Notes under the pieces: generated by a model
Told to the model about the DNA's origin: nothing
The model's input: the letters and a program-made list of their open reading frames with translations, nothing else
Databases searched by the model: none
Part shown: piece by piece, positions 1 to 7,608 of the stretch
Layout of the letters: every line of letters starts with the position of its first letter
Numbering within the stretch: position 1 is the first letter of the stretch
Made by a program: the position numbers and the translations under genes
DNA from: CAYRHJ01 sp964424105
GTDB taxonomy: Bacteria; Planctomycetota; Phycisphaerae; UBA1845
Length of the DNA: 64,000 nt
Direction: 5' to 3'
Assembly (NCBI GenBank): GCA_964424105.1
Contig: CAYRHJ010000034.1
Location: 1 to 64,000 of the forward strand

Positions 1-1
1 C

Positions 2-319
2 ATGGGCATCGATGGGCGCATCTTCCCCGTCTCGGCCGCCCCGAAGAAACGAGGGGCTGAAACCGGCGAGCTGGGCTTCATGGACGACTGGTACCCAATT
101 CAGGTGAAACAGAGGGACAAGGTCGGCCGGCCGGACATCGATGCGTTCGAGGCTGTGATGACGCGGGAGGATCGCACGAAGGGGTTTTTCGTCGCCTTCG
201 ATTTTACGCGTGACGCCCTTCGTGAAATCGACGCCTTCTTCCGCAAGTCCGGCAAAGTCATCGTTGCACTGACGGTGCGCGAGATACTTGAAGAAGAGAT
301 TGCCAAGAGACTCGCATAG
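2..319 (+). CDS. DNA methyltransferase / Mrr-like endonuclease C-terminus (partial)
   Basis: Only the last ~105 residues lie in the window; the reading frame is open to the left edge, so the gene starts outside. The visible part reads GIDGRIFPVSAAPKK, then FMDDWYPIQVKQ, then GRPDIDAFEAVM. This resembles the C-terminal tail seen on site-specific adenine DNA methyltransferases that carry a restriction-endonuclease-like (Mrr-type) fold. The QVKQ stretch sits where a PD-(D/E)xK-type enzyme has its (E/Q)xK motif. By inference the full protein modifies DNA and may also bind or cut it. I cannot see the methylase motifs (DPPY etc.), so the assignment rests on the tail alone. An alternative is a stand-alone Mrr-like nuclease. 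The stop is followed at once by a repeat-filled spacer. Confidence 0.55.
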   Translation: MGIDGRIFPVSAAPKKRGAETGELGFMDDWYPIQVKQRDKVGRPDIDAFEAVMTREDRTKGFFVAFDFTRDALREIDAFFRKSGKVIVALTVREILEEEIAKRLA

Positions 320-321
320 CG

Positions 322-559
322 GGGGTGCTCCATCCATCGCGGGGCGATGGGTGGGGTCACGATGATCGGCGTTCGGAGAATAGGGGACATGCAAGTCAAC
401 TGCGGGTCTATCATCGCCACACGGCCAGGCGGCTCATCATCGGCTCCCCCACCTCCGAAGGAGGTGGGCCACCCGGGCACGTCTAAATACATGGGCAACC
501 CGGTGACACGTTGTGATCATCGCGACCCCACCCATGGCTGCGCGATGGATGGGGCACCC
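322..559. repeat. R4-R3-R4' inverted repeat cluster
   Basis: An R4 unit (322-370, GTGCTCCATCCATCGC... through GGGTGGGGTCACGATGATC) faces an inverted R4 copy at 514-559. An R3 hairpin lies between them at 441-474, with 9-bp arms CCCACCTCC and GGAGGTGGG. The whole spacer between the partial methylase gene and fabI is non-coding in appearance. R4 recurs near 42.26 kb and three times at 62.36-62.62 kb. Confidence 0.7.
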
Positions 560-579
560 GCTACTGTCCTCCGCCCCTC

Positions 580-696
580 GCGGGGCGGTGATTGTGGGGC
601 GGGTCGGCAACCACGGGTTGCGCTTCGCTTCACCCGTGGCTACAGTCCTGCGCCCCGTTCGGGGCGGAGTGAGGCCTCGCCTAAACTGTCACGGAC
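580..696 (+). repeat. R5 repeat, copy 1
   Basis: About 116 bp closely matching 36256-36371. It contains two hairpins: CCACGGGT...ACCCGTGG, and a GCCCC-TTC-GGGGC type stem. It ends with GCCTCGCCTAAACTGTCACG. A truncated inverted relative is at 25081-25120. No open reading frame explains the conservation. Confidence 0.7.
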
Positions 697-808
697 CGCC
701 GTTGACATCTCGTGGAGGGGGCGTTGTCAAAGGGATTTTGGGCGGCGAGAATGTCCGATTCAAGAGCGATGGCTAGACTCCTGTTTTGAGACAGAGCCAA
801 GTGAACAT

Positions 809-852
809 CGTTGGGAAATCGTTGGGAAATCGTTGGGAGGTCGTTGGGAGGT
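809..852 (+). repeat. 11-bp tandem repeat over the fabI ribosome binding site
   Basis: Four head-to-tail 11-bp units: CGTTGGGAAAT twice, then CGTTGGGAGGT twice. They run directly into the fabI start (CGTT then ATG). The last two units each carry GGGAGG, so the Shine-Dalgarno sequence is itself part of the repeat. A gain or loss of one unit would leave an RBS in place but change the leader length. Confidence 0.85.
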
Positions 853-856
853 CGTT

Positions 857-1636
857 ATGAGATTGCTTGAAGGGCGCAAGGGCTTGGTATTCGGCGTGGC
901 CAACGATCGCAGCATCGCTTGGCATATCGCCAAGAACCTGATTGATCACGGGGCGGTTTGTGGATTTCCACATCTGCCGGGCGAGAAGATGGAGCGGCGG
1001 GTACGAAAGGCGTTGGAGGCGGGCGGTCAAGATGACGCGTGGTTGATTCCCTGCGATGCATCCCGCGATGACGATTTGGATCGCGTTTTCGTGTCGGCGC
1101 GTGAACGATTTGACGGAATCGATTTTCTGGTGCATTCGATCGCGTTTGCGGATCGCGAGTATCTTCGGGCGGGCAATTTCCATCTGACGCCGCGAGACGT
1201 GTTTTCGCAAGCTCTTGATATCAGCGCGTTCACGCTGGTGGCGATGGCGAAGCGGGCGGCGGAGATGATGCCCAGCGGCGGCTCCATCATCACGATGACG
1301 TATTATGGTTCGGAGAAGGCCATCCCGGGATACAACGTCATGGGTGTGGCGAAGGCGGCGTTGGAGGCGAGCACGCGATACTTGGCTATGGAATTGGGGG
1401 CGAAGGGAATTCGGGTCAATTCGATCAGCGCGGGGCCTATTAAGACGCTGTCGTCGATGGCGGTCGGCGGGTTGGAAGAGATATTCGATTGGGTGGAGAA
1501 GAAGGCGCCGTTGCGGCGGAACATCGAGGCTGACGAAGTGGGAAAGACGGCGGTTTACTTGCTGAGCGACTTGGCTAGCGGTGTGACGGGCGAAAACATC
1601 TACGTGGACGCGGGGTATAACGTGGTGGGGTTGTAG
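857..1636 (+). CDS. fabI: Enoyl-[acyl-carrier-protein] reductase (NADH)
   Basis: 259 residues, the usual FabI length. It catalyses the last reduction of each fatty-acid elongation cycle in the cytoplasm, reducing trans-2-enoyl-ACP with NADH. The N-terminus has the FabI nucleotide-binding pattern GVANDRSIAWHIA (residues 13-25). The active-site Tyr-x6-Lys is Y159/K166 in PGYNVMGVAKAALE. The C-terminus reads GENIYVDAGYNVVGL. The frame is open upstream to position 347, but that part translates dispersed repeats. The ATG at 857 matches the family N-terminus and has GGAGG five bases upstream. No fatty-acid neighbours are present; it lies alone ahead of thrB-thrC. The 11-bp tandem repeat over its RBS is unusual. 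Confidence 0.95.
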   Translation: MRLLEGRKGLVFGVANDRSIAWHIAKNLIDHGAVCGFPHLPGEKMERRVRKALEAGGQDDAWLIPCDASRDDDLDRVFVSARERFDGIDFLVHSIAFADREYLRAGNFHLTPRDVFSQALDISAFTLVAMAKRAAEMMPSGGSIITMTYYGSEKAIPGYNVMGVAKAALEASTRYLAMELGAKGIRVNSISAGPIKTLSSMAVGGLEEIFDWVEKKAPLRRNIEADEVGKTAVYLLSDLASGVTGENIYVDAGYNVVGL

Positions 1637-1777
1637 GAGGGGGTTTCGACGATTTCCTGCAATCATCGCAATCGAACGCCCCGTGCAACAGTTGCGACGT
1701 GCAACTATTGTGAGGCGAAACTGGGGCACGGTTTCGGCGTGCTATCGGCGAAGGCCGACCAATCATAACATGTCTGA

Positions 1778-2752
1778 ATGAACCGTCCGCAAGCTGTTAC
1801 CGTTCGCGCGTATTCGTCCCTATCGAATCTGGGGTACGGGTTCGACGTGATGGGCATGAGCGTCGACGTCGGGTTTGACGAGGTCTTGGCCACCCGCGAT
1901 GGGGGCTGTTGCGGAATCTTGGCCACCCGCGATGGGGGCGGATTGGAAATCGTGGTCAGCGGCGAGGTGGGCGGGGGCATATCCAGCGATCCCGATCAGA
2001 ACACGGCGGGCTTGGCTGCCGGGAAGGTGATTGAGCACGGTCGGATTGAGGAGAATGTGCGGTTGGAGATTCGCAAGGGCATCCGACCGGGGAGCGGGTT
2101 GGGTTCCAGCGCGGCGAGTGCGGTGGCAGCGGTGGTGGCGGTTGACGCGTTGTTCGGTTTGAAGCTGTCGCAAGAAGAGCTTGTACGATTTGCGGCGGAG
2201 GGGGAACGGGCGTCGGCGGGAAACGTTCACGCGGACAACGTTGCACCGGCACTGATGGGCGGATTGATTTTGTGCAGCAGGCAGATGCCGCTTCAATTTT
2301 ATCGAGTATCCGTGCCGGCGGGTTTGCGGTTCGTCGTCTCGCGTCCGGACATGGAGATCAAGACGGCGGCTGCGCGGGCTGCGTTGCCACGGTCGATCGG
2401 GTTGGATGTTTATTCGGAGGGATGTTGGCGATGTGCGGCCATGGTGGCAGCGTTGCACGCGAACGACATCAGGATGTTCGGGGAATTGGTCGAGGGTTCG
2501 TTCGTTGATCAATGTCGATCGCGAGCGATACCGGGGTGGGCGGCGGTTCGCGACGCGGCGAGGTCAGGCGGAGCGTATGGCGTGATGATCAGCGGGTCGG
2601 GTCCGGCGGTGGCGGCGGTGGCGGATGATTCGTTGGATTGTGTGGCCATCAGAGACGCGATGACGGATGCATTCGAGCGGAGCGGCTTGCGTGCGGAATC
2701 GCACGTGGCCAAGGTGTCTCCCGGCGCGACGGTGATCGAGGTGCGAAGATGA
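1778..2752 (+). CDS. thrB: Homoserine kinase
   Basis: 324 residues, GHMP-kinase superfamily. It phosphorylates L-homoserine with ATP to O-phosphohomoserine, the substrate of the next enzyme. The ATP-binding GHMP motif is PGSGLGSSAASAVA near residues 107-120. The early ANLGxGFD-type motif is present as SNLGYGFDVMG. The late glycine-rich motif is MISGSGPAVAAV. The gene overlaps thrC by 4 bp (ATGA), indicating translational coupling. An 11-residue in-frame duplication (LATRDGG twice) lies near residues 37-58 in an otherwise normal protein. It is probably a surface-loop insertion. Confidence 0.95.
   Translation: MNRPQAVTVRAYSSLSNLGYGFDVMGMSVDVGFDEVLATRDGGCCGILATRDGGGLEIVVSGEVGGGISSDPDQNTAGLAAGKVIEHGRIEENVRLEIRKGIRPGSGLGSSAASAVAAVVAVDALFGLKLSQEELVRFAAEGERASAGNVHADNVAPALMGGLILCSRQMPLQFYRVSVPAGLRFVVSRPDMEIKTAAARAALPRSIGLDVYSEGCWRCAAMVAALHANDIRMFGELVEGSFVDQCRSRAIPGWAAVRDAARSGGAYGVMISGSGPAVAAVADDSLDCVAIRDAMTDAFERSGLRAESHVAKVSPGATVIEVRR
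1885..1939 (+). repeat. 33-bp period in-frame duplication inside thrB
   Basis: The 22-bp segment beginning CTTGGCCACCCGCGATGG occurs at 1885-1906 and identically at 1918-1939. This gives LATRDGG-CCGI followed by LATRDGG-GLEI. The two 22-bp parts are identical while the rest of the 33-bp unit has diverged. Confidence 0.85.
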
Positions 2753-3966
2753 TTCAGCGCTGCATTACGTGTGAAAAGGAGTTTCCGCTGGATCAAGTGA
2801 TTTACCTGTGCCCGGCGTGTGGATCGGTCTTGGAGATTCGTCTTGATTCGCTATTGAAGACGCCAGTTTCGCCGATGGGGGTTGGGTCGGGCGTTGCAGA
2901 GCGTTTTCAAGGACGAGGTGTGTGGCGATACAGCGAGATGCTGCCGGTCGATGCACAAGGGGCGATCACGCTGTCGGAAGGGGCGACGGGTTTACATCGT
3001 TGTGATCGGCTCGGGTCGTCGCTGGGCATTGAGCAGTTGTATATCAAGAACGAGGGCGAAAATCCGACGGGTTCGTTCAAGGACCGTGGCATGACCGTGG
3101 GCGTGACGCGGGCTGTTGAGTTGGGAGTTCGAGCGGTCGCGTGTGCGTCAACGGGCAACACATCGGCGTCGATGGCTGCTTATGCCGCCAAGGCGGGAAT
3201 CCGTGCTATTGTTTTGGTACCGGCGGGTCGGATCGCGGCTGGCAAGCTTGCACAGGCTGCGGTTCATGGTGCGAAGATCGTTCAAGTCGAGGGAGATTTT
3301 GACTCGGCGATGCGACTGGTTCAGGAATTGTCATCCGGTCCGGAAGGGATTTACCTGCTGAACTCGATCAATCCGTTTCGCTTGGAAGGTCAGAAAACAC
3401 TGGCGTTCGAGGTTTTTGAGACGTTGGGTCGCGTGCCTGACGCGGTGGTACTTCCGATGGGCAACGCGGGTAACATCAGTGCGATTTGGAAGGGTTTTAG
3501 TGAATTTTTGGCGTTGGGAATTATCGACCGCAGGCCACGAATGATCGGCGTGCAGGCGGAGGGGGCTTCGCCGATTGTTCGAACGGTGCGGGAGGGCGGC
3601 AAGGAGTGTGGCATGGTGGGGGCGGAGACGGTGGCGACGGCGATTCGAATCGGTGCGCCGGTGAATTGGCGGAAGGCGGTTGTGGCCATCCGCGAGTCGG
3701 GCGGGACTTGCGACGTGGTATCGGACGCGGAGATATTGTCTGCGCAAAAGGACTTGGCCCGGTTGGAAGGTCGCTTTGTGGAGCCGGCGTCGGCGGCGCC
3801 GATTGCGTACTTGCGGCGATACGGACTTTGGGGGTGTGATGTGGTGGTGTGCGTGGCCACCGGCCACGGACTGAAGGATGCGGACGCGGTGTTGAGTGGG
3901 GCGACCGATATGGCCCGATGCGAGCCGACTCTGCGGTCGTTGCGTGAAGCGCTTCGGACAGAGTGA
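2749..3966 (+). CDS. thrC: Threonine synthase
   Basis: 405 residues, PLP-dependent fold type II. It converts O-phosphohomoserine to L-threonine. The PLP lysine is K111 in NPTGSFKDRGM. The phosphate/cofactor loop includes ASTGNTSASMAAYA. An N-terminal zinc-ribbon-like pair (C5/C8 and C21/C24) precedes the catalytic domain, as in many bacterial threonine synthases. The ATG overlaps the thrB stop. The frame continues upstream to 2638, but that part is inside thrB. The thrBC pair is not accompanied here by homoserine dehydrogenase. Confidence 0.95.
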   Translation: MIQRCITCEKEFPLDQVIYLCPACGSVLEIRLDSLLKTPVSPMGVGSGVAERFQGRGVWRYSEMLPVDAQGAITLSEGATGLHRCDRLGSSLGIEQLYIKNEGENPTGSFKDRGMTVGVTRAVELGVRAVACASTGNTSASMAAYAAKAGIRAIVLVPAGRIAAGKLAQAAVHGAKIVQVEGDFDSAMRLVQELSSGPEGIYLLNSINPFRLEGQKTLAFEVFETLGRVPDAVVLPMGNAGNISAIWKGFSEFLALGIIDRRPRMIGVQAEGASPIVRTVREGGKECGMVGAETVATAIRIGAPVNWRKAVVAIRESGGTCDVVSDAEILSAQKDLARLEGRFVEPASAAPIAYLRRYGLWGCDVVVCVATGHGLKDADAVLSGATDMARCEPTLRSLREALRTE

Positions 3967-4512
3967 CACATTATTGGCACTTCCGCGATTTCACGTCCCA
4001 TATGTCTTGTCTTCATATCGATCTGTAACGACCCGTATGTAGTTAATGTATTGCCTGTCTCGTCGTCCCCATAATCAAAAGATTCAGAATTTTCGTCTTT
4101 CGCTTTGCCCGCCTGCGAAGTGTTTCATATGTTCCCCTTGTCGCTAGTGCGGGCCAATTGAAGGCCGGACACGTGCGGCGGATGAAGTGGGATATCGGGC
4201 ACACGGAATCGACATGAGGTCGAAGGGCAGGCCCCGTAAGGGAATCCTGTCCGCTCCCTGACCCTAGACAACACTGCGTGTCGTAAAGGGCATGCGGTCG
4301 CGGGTCGGCGAGGAGTATTGTGACCGTGAACCTTCACAACCGAGAGTCTAGTCCGGATTGCGGAGCAAGCCGGCGGTTGTGGCTCATGACCCTTGGAGGT
4401 TTGAGTTGAAGGAAGGGGCGTTTGCGGCATGGATGGCTGGGGCGCCCGTTGAATCTCCAGGAGTTCCGCGGAGCGCGGAACCGGAGGGCTACGTTTAGAA
4501 AGGAGCTTGTCT
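3967..4512. other. Intergenic region upstream of the Tad locus
   Basis: About 545 bp between thrC and the pilin gene with no convincing ORF. The first 170 bp are relatively AT-rich (up to about 4130) and are the likely promoter area for flp. The rest is GC-rich and includes an R2-like fragment (CCGCTCCCTGACC near 4250). An 8-bp perfect hairpin (listed separately) lies just before the pilin start. I found no recognisable riboswitch core. Confidence 0.5.
4463..4481 (+). promoter_or_regulatory. Leader hairpin upstream of flp
   Basis: GTTCCGCG-GAG-CGCGGAAC is a perfect 8-bp stem with a 3-nt loop, ending 31 nt before the chosen GTG start. It sits in the presumed 5' leader of the pilin mRNA. It could stabilise the transcript or act in attenuation; there is no U-tract after it. 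Confidence 0.5.
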
Positions 4513-4707
4513 GTGAAGAATTTTTGGAATCGTACGTTGGATTTTGTGAAGAGTGAAGATGGACCGACCGCCACTGAGTACGCGGTGATGTTGGCACTGA
4601 TCATCGTAGCGGCCATCGGCTCGATTCAGTTGGTAGGTGACAAGGTTTCCGAGACGTTTACAAACGTCGAAGGCAACCTGCCGGATGTTGCGGCTGCCGG
4701 CGGCTAA
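4513..4707 (+). CDS. flp: Flp/Fap-type pilin subunit
   Basis: 64 residues. It is the major structural pilin of Tad pili, exported to the inner membrane, cleaved by a prepilin peptidase and polymerised. The type IVb cleavage signature is G|PTATEYAVMLALI, with Glu at +5 and Tyr at +6, followed by a hydrophobic helix through IIVAAIGSIQLV. A TTG at 4507 is also in frame, but AAAGGAG at 4499-4505 leaves only one base before it. GTG at 4513 has seven bases and is preferred. It is the first gene of the Tad locus; about 680 bp of mostly repeats separates it from cpaA, so it may be expressed separately at a high level. Confidence 0.9.
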   Translation: MKNFWNRTLDFVKSEDGPTATEYAVMLALIIVAAIGSIQLVGDKVSETFTNVEGNLPDVAAAGG

Positions 4708-5051
4708 TCGAACGCTCGGGGGCGGAATCGCCCCGCCCGTGTGCTCCACAATGGAGAGGTCTCCATGGTTGAACGGTGTGGGAGGCAAACGGGTGTGACG
4801 CGGAGTGTGGCGGGTGAGGTCGTCCGATTGATCGGGGGCCCACCCGCCTTTCTTTGCAACGGGTCGTGATGGTTGCGAAGAATGGCGGTGCGTCGAAGAC
4901 CGCTCCCTGAACAGTTGGTTTCTGGAGGTCGTGACGCGGTTCGCGTGCCATGGACTGCCTCGTCCGTTTGCCATGCTGGACGCTCCCGCCTTGGTCGCGT
5001 CCAGGGTCGCGGCTCTGAAAGAAGGTGGGGTACGCATGACTGTCTGCATTA

Positions 5052-5315
5052 CTGGATTCCGGCGTTCGCCGGAATGACGGATGTGGGCGGTCGCGGGTTG
5101 GGTATTGTAGGGCGAGAAGACCGCTCCCTGACGGTCGCGGCTCGTAAAGGGGTGGGTGAAACACGGGCATGATGGGGAACGAAAGTCATCGGCTCCCCCA
5201 CCTCCAAAGGAGGTGGGCCACCCATGCTGGATTCCGGCGTTCGCCGGAATGACGGATGTGGGCGGTCGCGGGTTGGCAAGATGCGGTCGCGGGATGGCAA
5301 GATGCGGTCGCGGCG
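5052..5315. repeat. R1-R2-R3-R1 repeat array plus 21-bp tandem repeat
   Basis: The flp-cpaA spacer is almost wholly repeat. It holds R1 at 5052-5080, R2 at 5119-5147 and R3 at 5190-5223. R3 is joined to ATG and a second R1 (5227-5255). The 50 bp from 5052-5101 recur unchanged at 5227-5276. A 21-bp unit starting GCGGTCGCGGG is then repeated at 5262-5282, 5283-5303 and partly to 5315. The spacer ahead of this array (4708-5051) shows only an R2 fragment near 4897-4912. Confidence 0.8.
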
Positions 5316-5383
5316 CGGAGAGAGAGGGATCGGAAAGTGGGGGCTGCGTCCTGTAATGGGGCGCGAAACGACGGGGGACAGCG

Positions 5384-5932
5384 ATGACATATTGGGGCGT
5401 GACCTGTGCGATTCTGGTACCGGGTGTGTTGCTGGCGTCGTGGATTGACTACGCGCAGCGACGGGTGCCTAACTGGTTGAACGCGAGCATTGCGGCAGCG
5501 GGATTGATATGTCAAACGGCGTTTTTCGGCTGGACGGGATTTGGTGCGGCCATGCTGGGATTGCTGGTGGGCTTTGCGGTCCTGATCGTGCCGTGGGCGA
5601 TGCACGGGATGGGTGCGGGGGACGTGAAGTTGATGGCGGCGATCGGCGCTTGGTTTGGTCCGTGGATGACGCTGGTTTCATTTGCGATGGGTGCGGCGAT
5701 CGGCGGTGTGATAGCGGTGATCATGATTTTGGTGGGTGGGCGAATGCGTGAGGCTTGGTCGAACTTGGGAATCATTCTGATCAAGCTGCGCTCGCGAGAG
5801 ACGATGTTCAGTGACTTTGGCGGCGCCAAGAGCATGGGTGCCAAGCCCCAGCTTCTGCCGTACGGCGTGCCGCTGACGATGGGGTCACTGGTGGTATTGA
5901 GCGGGCAGGTTTTTGGATGGTGGGTGGTTTGA
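5384..5932 (+). CDS. cpaA: Prepilin peptidase, CpaA/TadV type
   Basis: 182 residues, a polytopic inner-membrane aspartic protease of peptidase family A24. It cleaves the Flp prepilin and pseudopilins before assembly. The two catalytic aspartates are in SWIDYAQRRVPN (first loop) and in the GMGAGDVKL motif (third segment). Several hydrophobic helices alternate between them. It lacks the N-terminal methylase domain of PilD, as is normal for the CpaA branch. It ends two bases before the next gene (TGA-A-ATG), so the two are probably co-translated. Confidence 0.93.
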   Translation: MTYWGVTCAILVPGVLLASWIDYAQRRVPNWLNASIAAAGLICQTAFFGWTGFGAAMLGLLVGFAVLIVPWAMHGMGAGDVKLMAAIGAWFGPWMTLVSFAMGAAIGGVIAVIMILVGGRMREAWSNLGIILIKLRSRETMFSDFGGAKSMGAKPQLLPYGVPLTMGSLVVLSGQVFGWWVV

Positions 5933-5933
5933 A

Positions 5934-6374
5934 ATGCGAAACATAAAACGAATGCGAAGAAATCCGAATGAATCAAGATTGCGTGGAGCGGCTATCGTCG
6001 AGTTCGCGATCATCCTGCCACTGCTGTTGACCCTGCTGTTTGGGATCATCGAGTTTGGCTGGGTTTTTATGATTCGCCAGACCTTGGCCAACGCGGCTCG
6101 CGAGGGTTGTCGCGTGGCGGTGTTGAAGACGGCGACGGAAGACGACGTGCTTCAGCGGGTGCGCGAAGTGATGGTGCCGACGGGCTATGCGGAGAACGTC
6201 GACTGGTTCGTGACGACGGCGGAAATCGACGCGGAAGTGCAGACGGTGCGGGTGTCGATGCCGCTGGACCGAATCGCCGTCACGGGCGGTTACATCCTGC
6301 AGGGTGGGTATGACGTCAGCGGGAGCGCGTCGATGCGCAAGGAGGGCGTGACCGCGGAAGTCGAGGACGAATGA
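5934..6374 (+). CDS. TadE-like pseudopilin
   Basis: 146 residues. TadE/TadF family minor pilins are membrane-anchored pseudopilins needed for Tad pilus assembly. The N-terminus is basic (MRNIKRMRRNPNES), followed by RGAAIVEFAIILPLLLTLLFG, which is the TadE domain with its conserved Glu. A single membrane helix is followed by a periplasmic domain. The ATG at 5934 immediately after the cpaA stop is preferred over an in-frame TTG at 5913 inside cpaA. No second TadF-like gene is present in the locus. Confidence 0.85.
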   Translation: MRNIKRMRRNPNESRLRGAAIVEFAIILPLLLTLLFGIIEFGWVFMIRQTLANAAREGCRVAVLKTATEDDVLQRVREVMVPTGYAENVDWFVTTAEIDAEVQTVRVSMPLDRIAVTGGYILQGGYDVSGSASMRKEGVTAEVEDE

Positions 6375-6499
6375 TCAGGCCCATTGGGGTCGGCGAGGTT
6401 GGGAATCGGGTGGGGGCGTGCGTGAAACGACACGTGTGGCCGATACCGGTTCGATGCAGTTAGGAATCAAGGGGTACGAACGCGACAGCGAGGTGAGTC

Positions 6500-7513
6500 A
6501 TGAGAAAAGTAGCCATCATTCCGTTAATGGGTGGGTTGGTCATCGGGGGACTGGCCATCAAACTGGGTTTGAACTCGATCCAACAGGCCAAGGCCAGCGC
6601 TCGCGTGGCGACGGTGAATGTAGTCGTGGCTCGTGACGAGATTCAGGCGACGTCAGAAATCGACGAGACCATGCTACAGTTGGTTCAGACGCCGGTGACG
6701 CCGTTGTTGGGGGAGGACAGTTTCACTGACATGTCGAAGCTTATCGGGAGAGTCACGGAGAAGACCGTTCCCGTGGGGGCGGTGATACGTGAAGAACTTC
6801 TCGCGCCGCCCGGGACACCGGCGGGGTTGATGGTCCGCATTCCGGCCGGATTTCGGGCGGTATCGGTGAAGATCAACGAGTTTTCCGGTGTGGCCTATCA
6901 GTTGCGGCCGGGCAATTTTGTGGACGTGATCGCGGTGATGCAGGTAGGTCGAACGCGTGAGACCGTGAGTCGGATCATCCTACAGCAAATCGAGGTGATC
7001 GCGGTGGGACGAGCGTTGACGGAAAGTGACAAGGACGGGAAGGGGAAAGTTGCGAAGTCGGTCACGTTGCTGGTTCGCAATTCGGACGTTCCCAAACTGC
7101 ACCTGGCTGAAACGAATGGTAAGGTAACGATGGCGATGCGCAGCCCGGATGACAACCTGGTGGCGGATTCGGGCAAGTCGAGTGAAAGCGAGTTATTGGG
7201 CTTTGCAACTCCGACGTCGGAGGATGATGAATTCAAGGCCGAACCGGTCGGTGTTACGACGGGTGTGACAGATGGAAAGCGAAACTACCAGGTGATGCTG
7301 GTGGACGGCGGCGGTCGTCCGACGGTGATGACGTTTGATCGTCCGAATTCGACGCAGCGAATCGATCAGGGCGGCGGGGCGATGCGGAACGCTCAACGAT
7401 CATCCTCGAGTCAACGCGGTCCGTCGGCGGGTCCACGCGGTGCGGCGGAGCCTCCGAATGAAGACGCGGACGAAGAAGACGATGGCGGATCGGCAGAATC
7501 GTCGCCGGGCTAG
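6500..7513 (+). CDS. cpaB: Flp pilus assembly protein CpaB/RcpC
   Basis: 337 residues. CpaB/RcpC is a periplasmic or inner-membrane assembly factor with an SAF/antifreeze-like domain, thought to work with the outer-membrane channel. One N-terminal membrane helix (LMGGLVIGGLAIKLGL) is followed by a VVVARDEIQATSEI SAF-type segment. The conserved region runs GFRAVSVKINEF...LRPGNFVDVIAVM near residues 114-150. The last ~70 residues are low-complexity and rich in Arg, Ser, Asp and Glu. Elsewhere cpaB is normally followed by the secretin gene; here the next gene is a large TadG. Confidence 0.9.
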   Translation: MRKVAIIPLMGGLVIGGLAIKLGLNSIQQAKASARVATVNVVVARDEIQATSEIDETMLQLVQTPVTPLLGEDSFTDMSKLIGRVTEKTVPVGAVIREELLAPPGTPAGLMVRIPAGFRAVSVKINEFSGVAYQLRPGNFVDVIAVMQVGRTRETVSRIILQQIEVIAVGRALTESDKDGKGKVAKSVTLLVRNSDVPKLHLAETNGKVTMAMRSPDDNLVADSGKSSESELLGFATPTSEDDEFKAEPVGVTTGVTDGKRNYQVMLVDGGGRPTVMTFDRPNSTQRIDQGGGAMRNAQRSSSSQRGPSAGPRGAAEPPNEDADEEDDGGSAESSPG

Positions 7514-7608
7514 TCGTTGATGGTTGTGAAACTGTTTGTGGGGATACGGACAGTCTGGAGCGAATCGGTGACCCGGGAAGTCACATTTTTTTAGTGGAGA
7601 TGGATGTC

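Noticed and set aside
773..1729. Long minus-strand frame opposite fabI
   Set aside because: Arg/His-rich translation typical of antisense frames in GC-rich genes; fabI on the plus strand is certain. The same holds for long antisense frames opposite tadG, groEL2 and thrB.
4130..4512. Riboswitch or structured ncRNA ahead of flp
   Set aside because: I looked for cyclic-di-GMP riboswitch-like motifs because these can control pili, but found only a simple hairpin; not enough support.
5224..5448. Small ORF starting at the R3-R1 joint upstream of cpaA
   Set aside because: It translates repeat sequence and runs into cpaA out of frame. It may be translated from the perfect SD, but there is no sign of a conserved protein.
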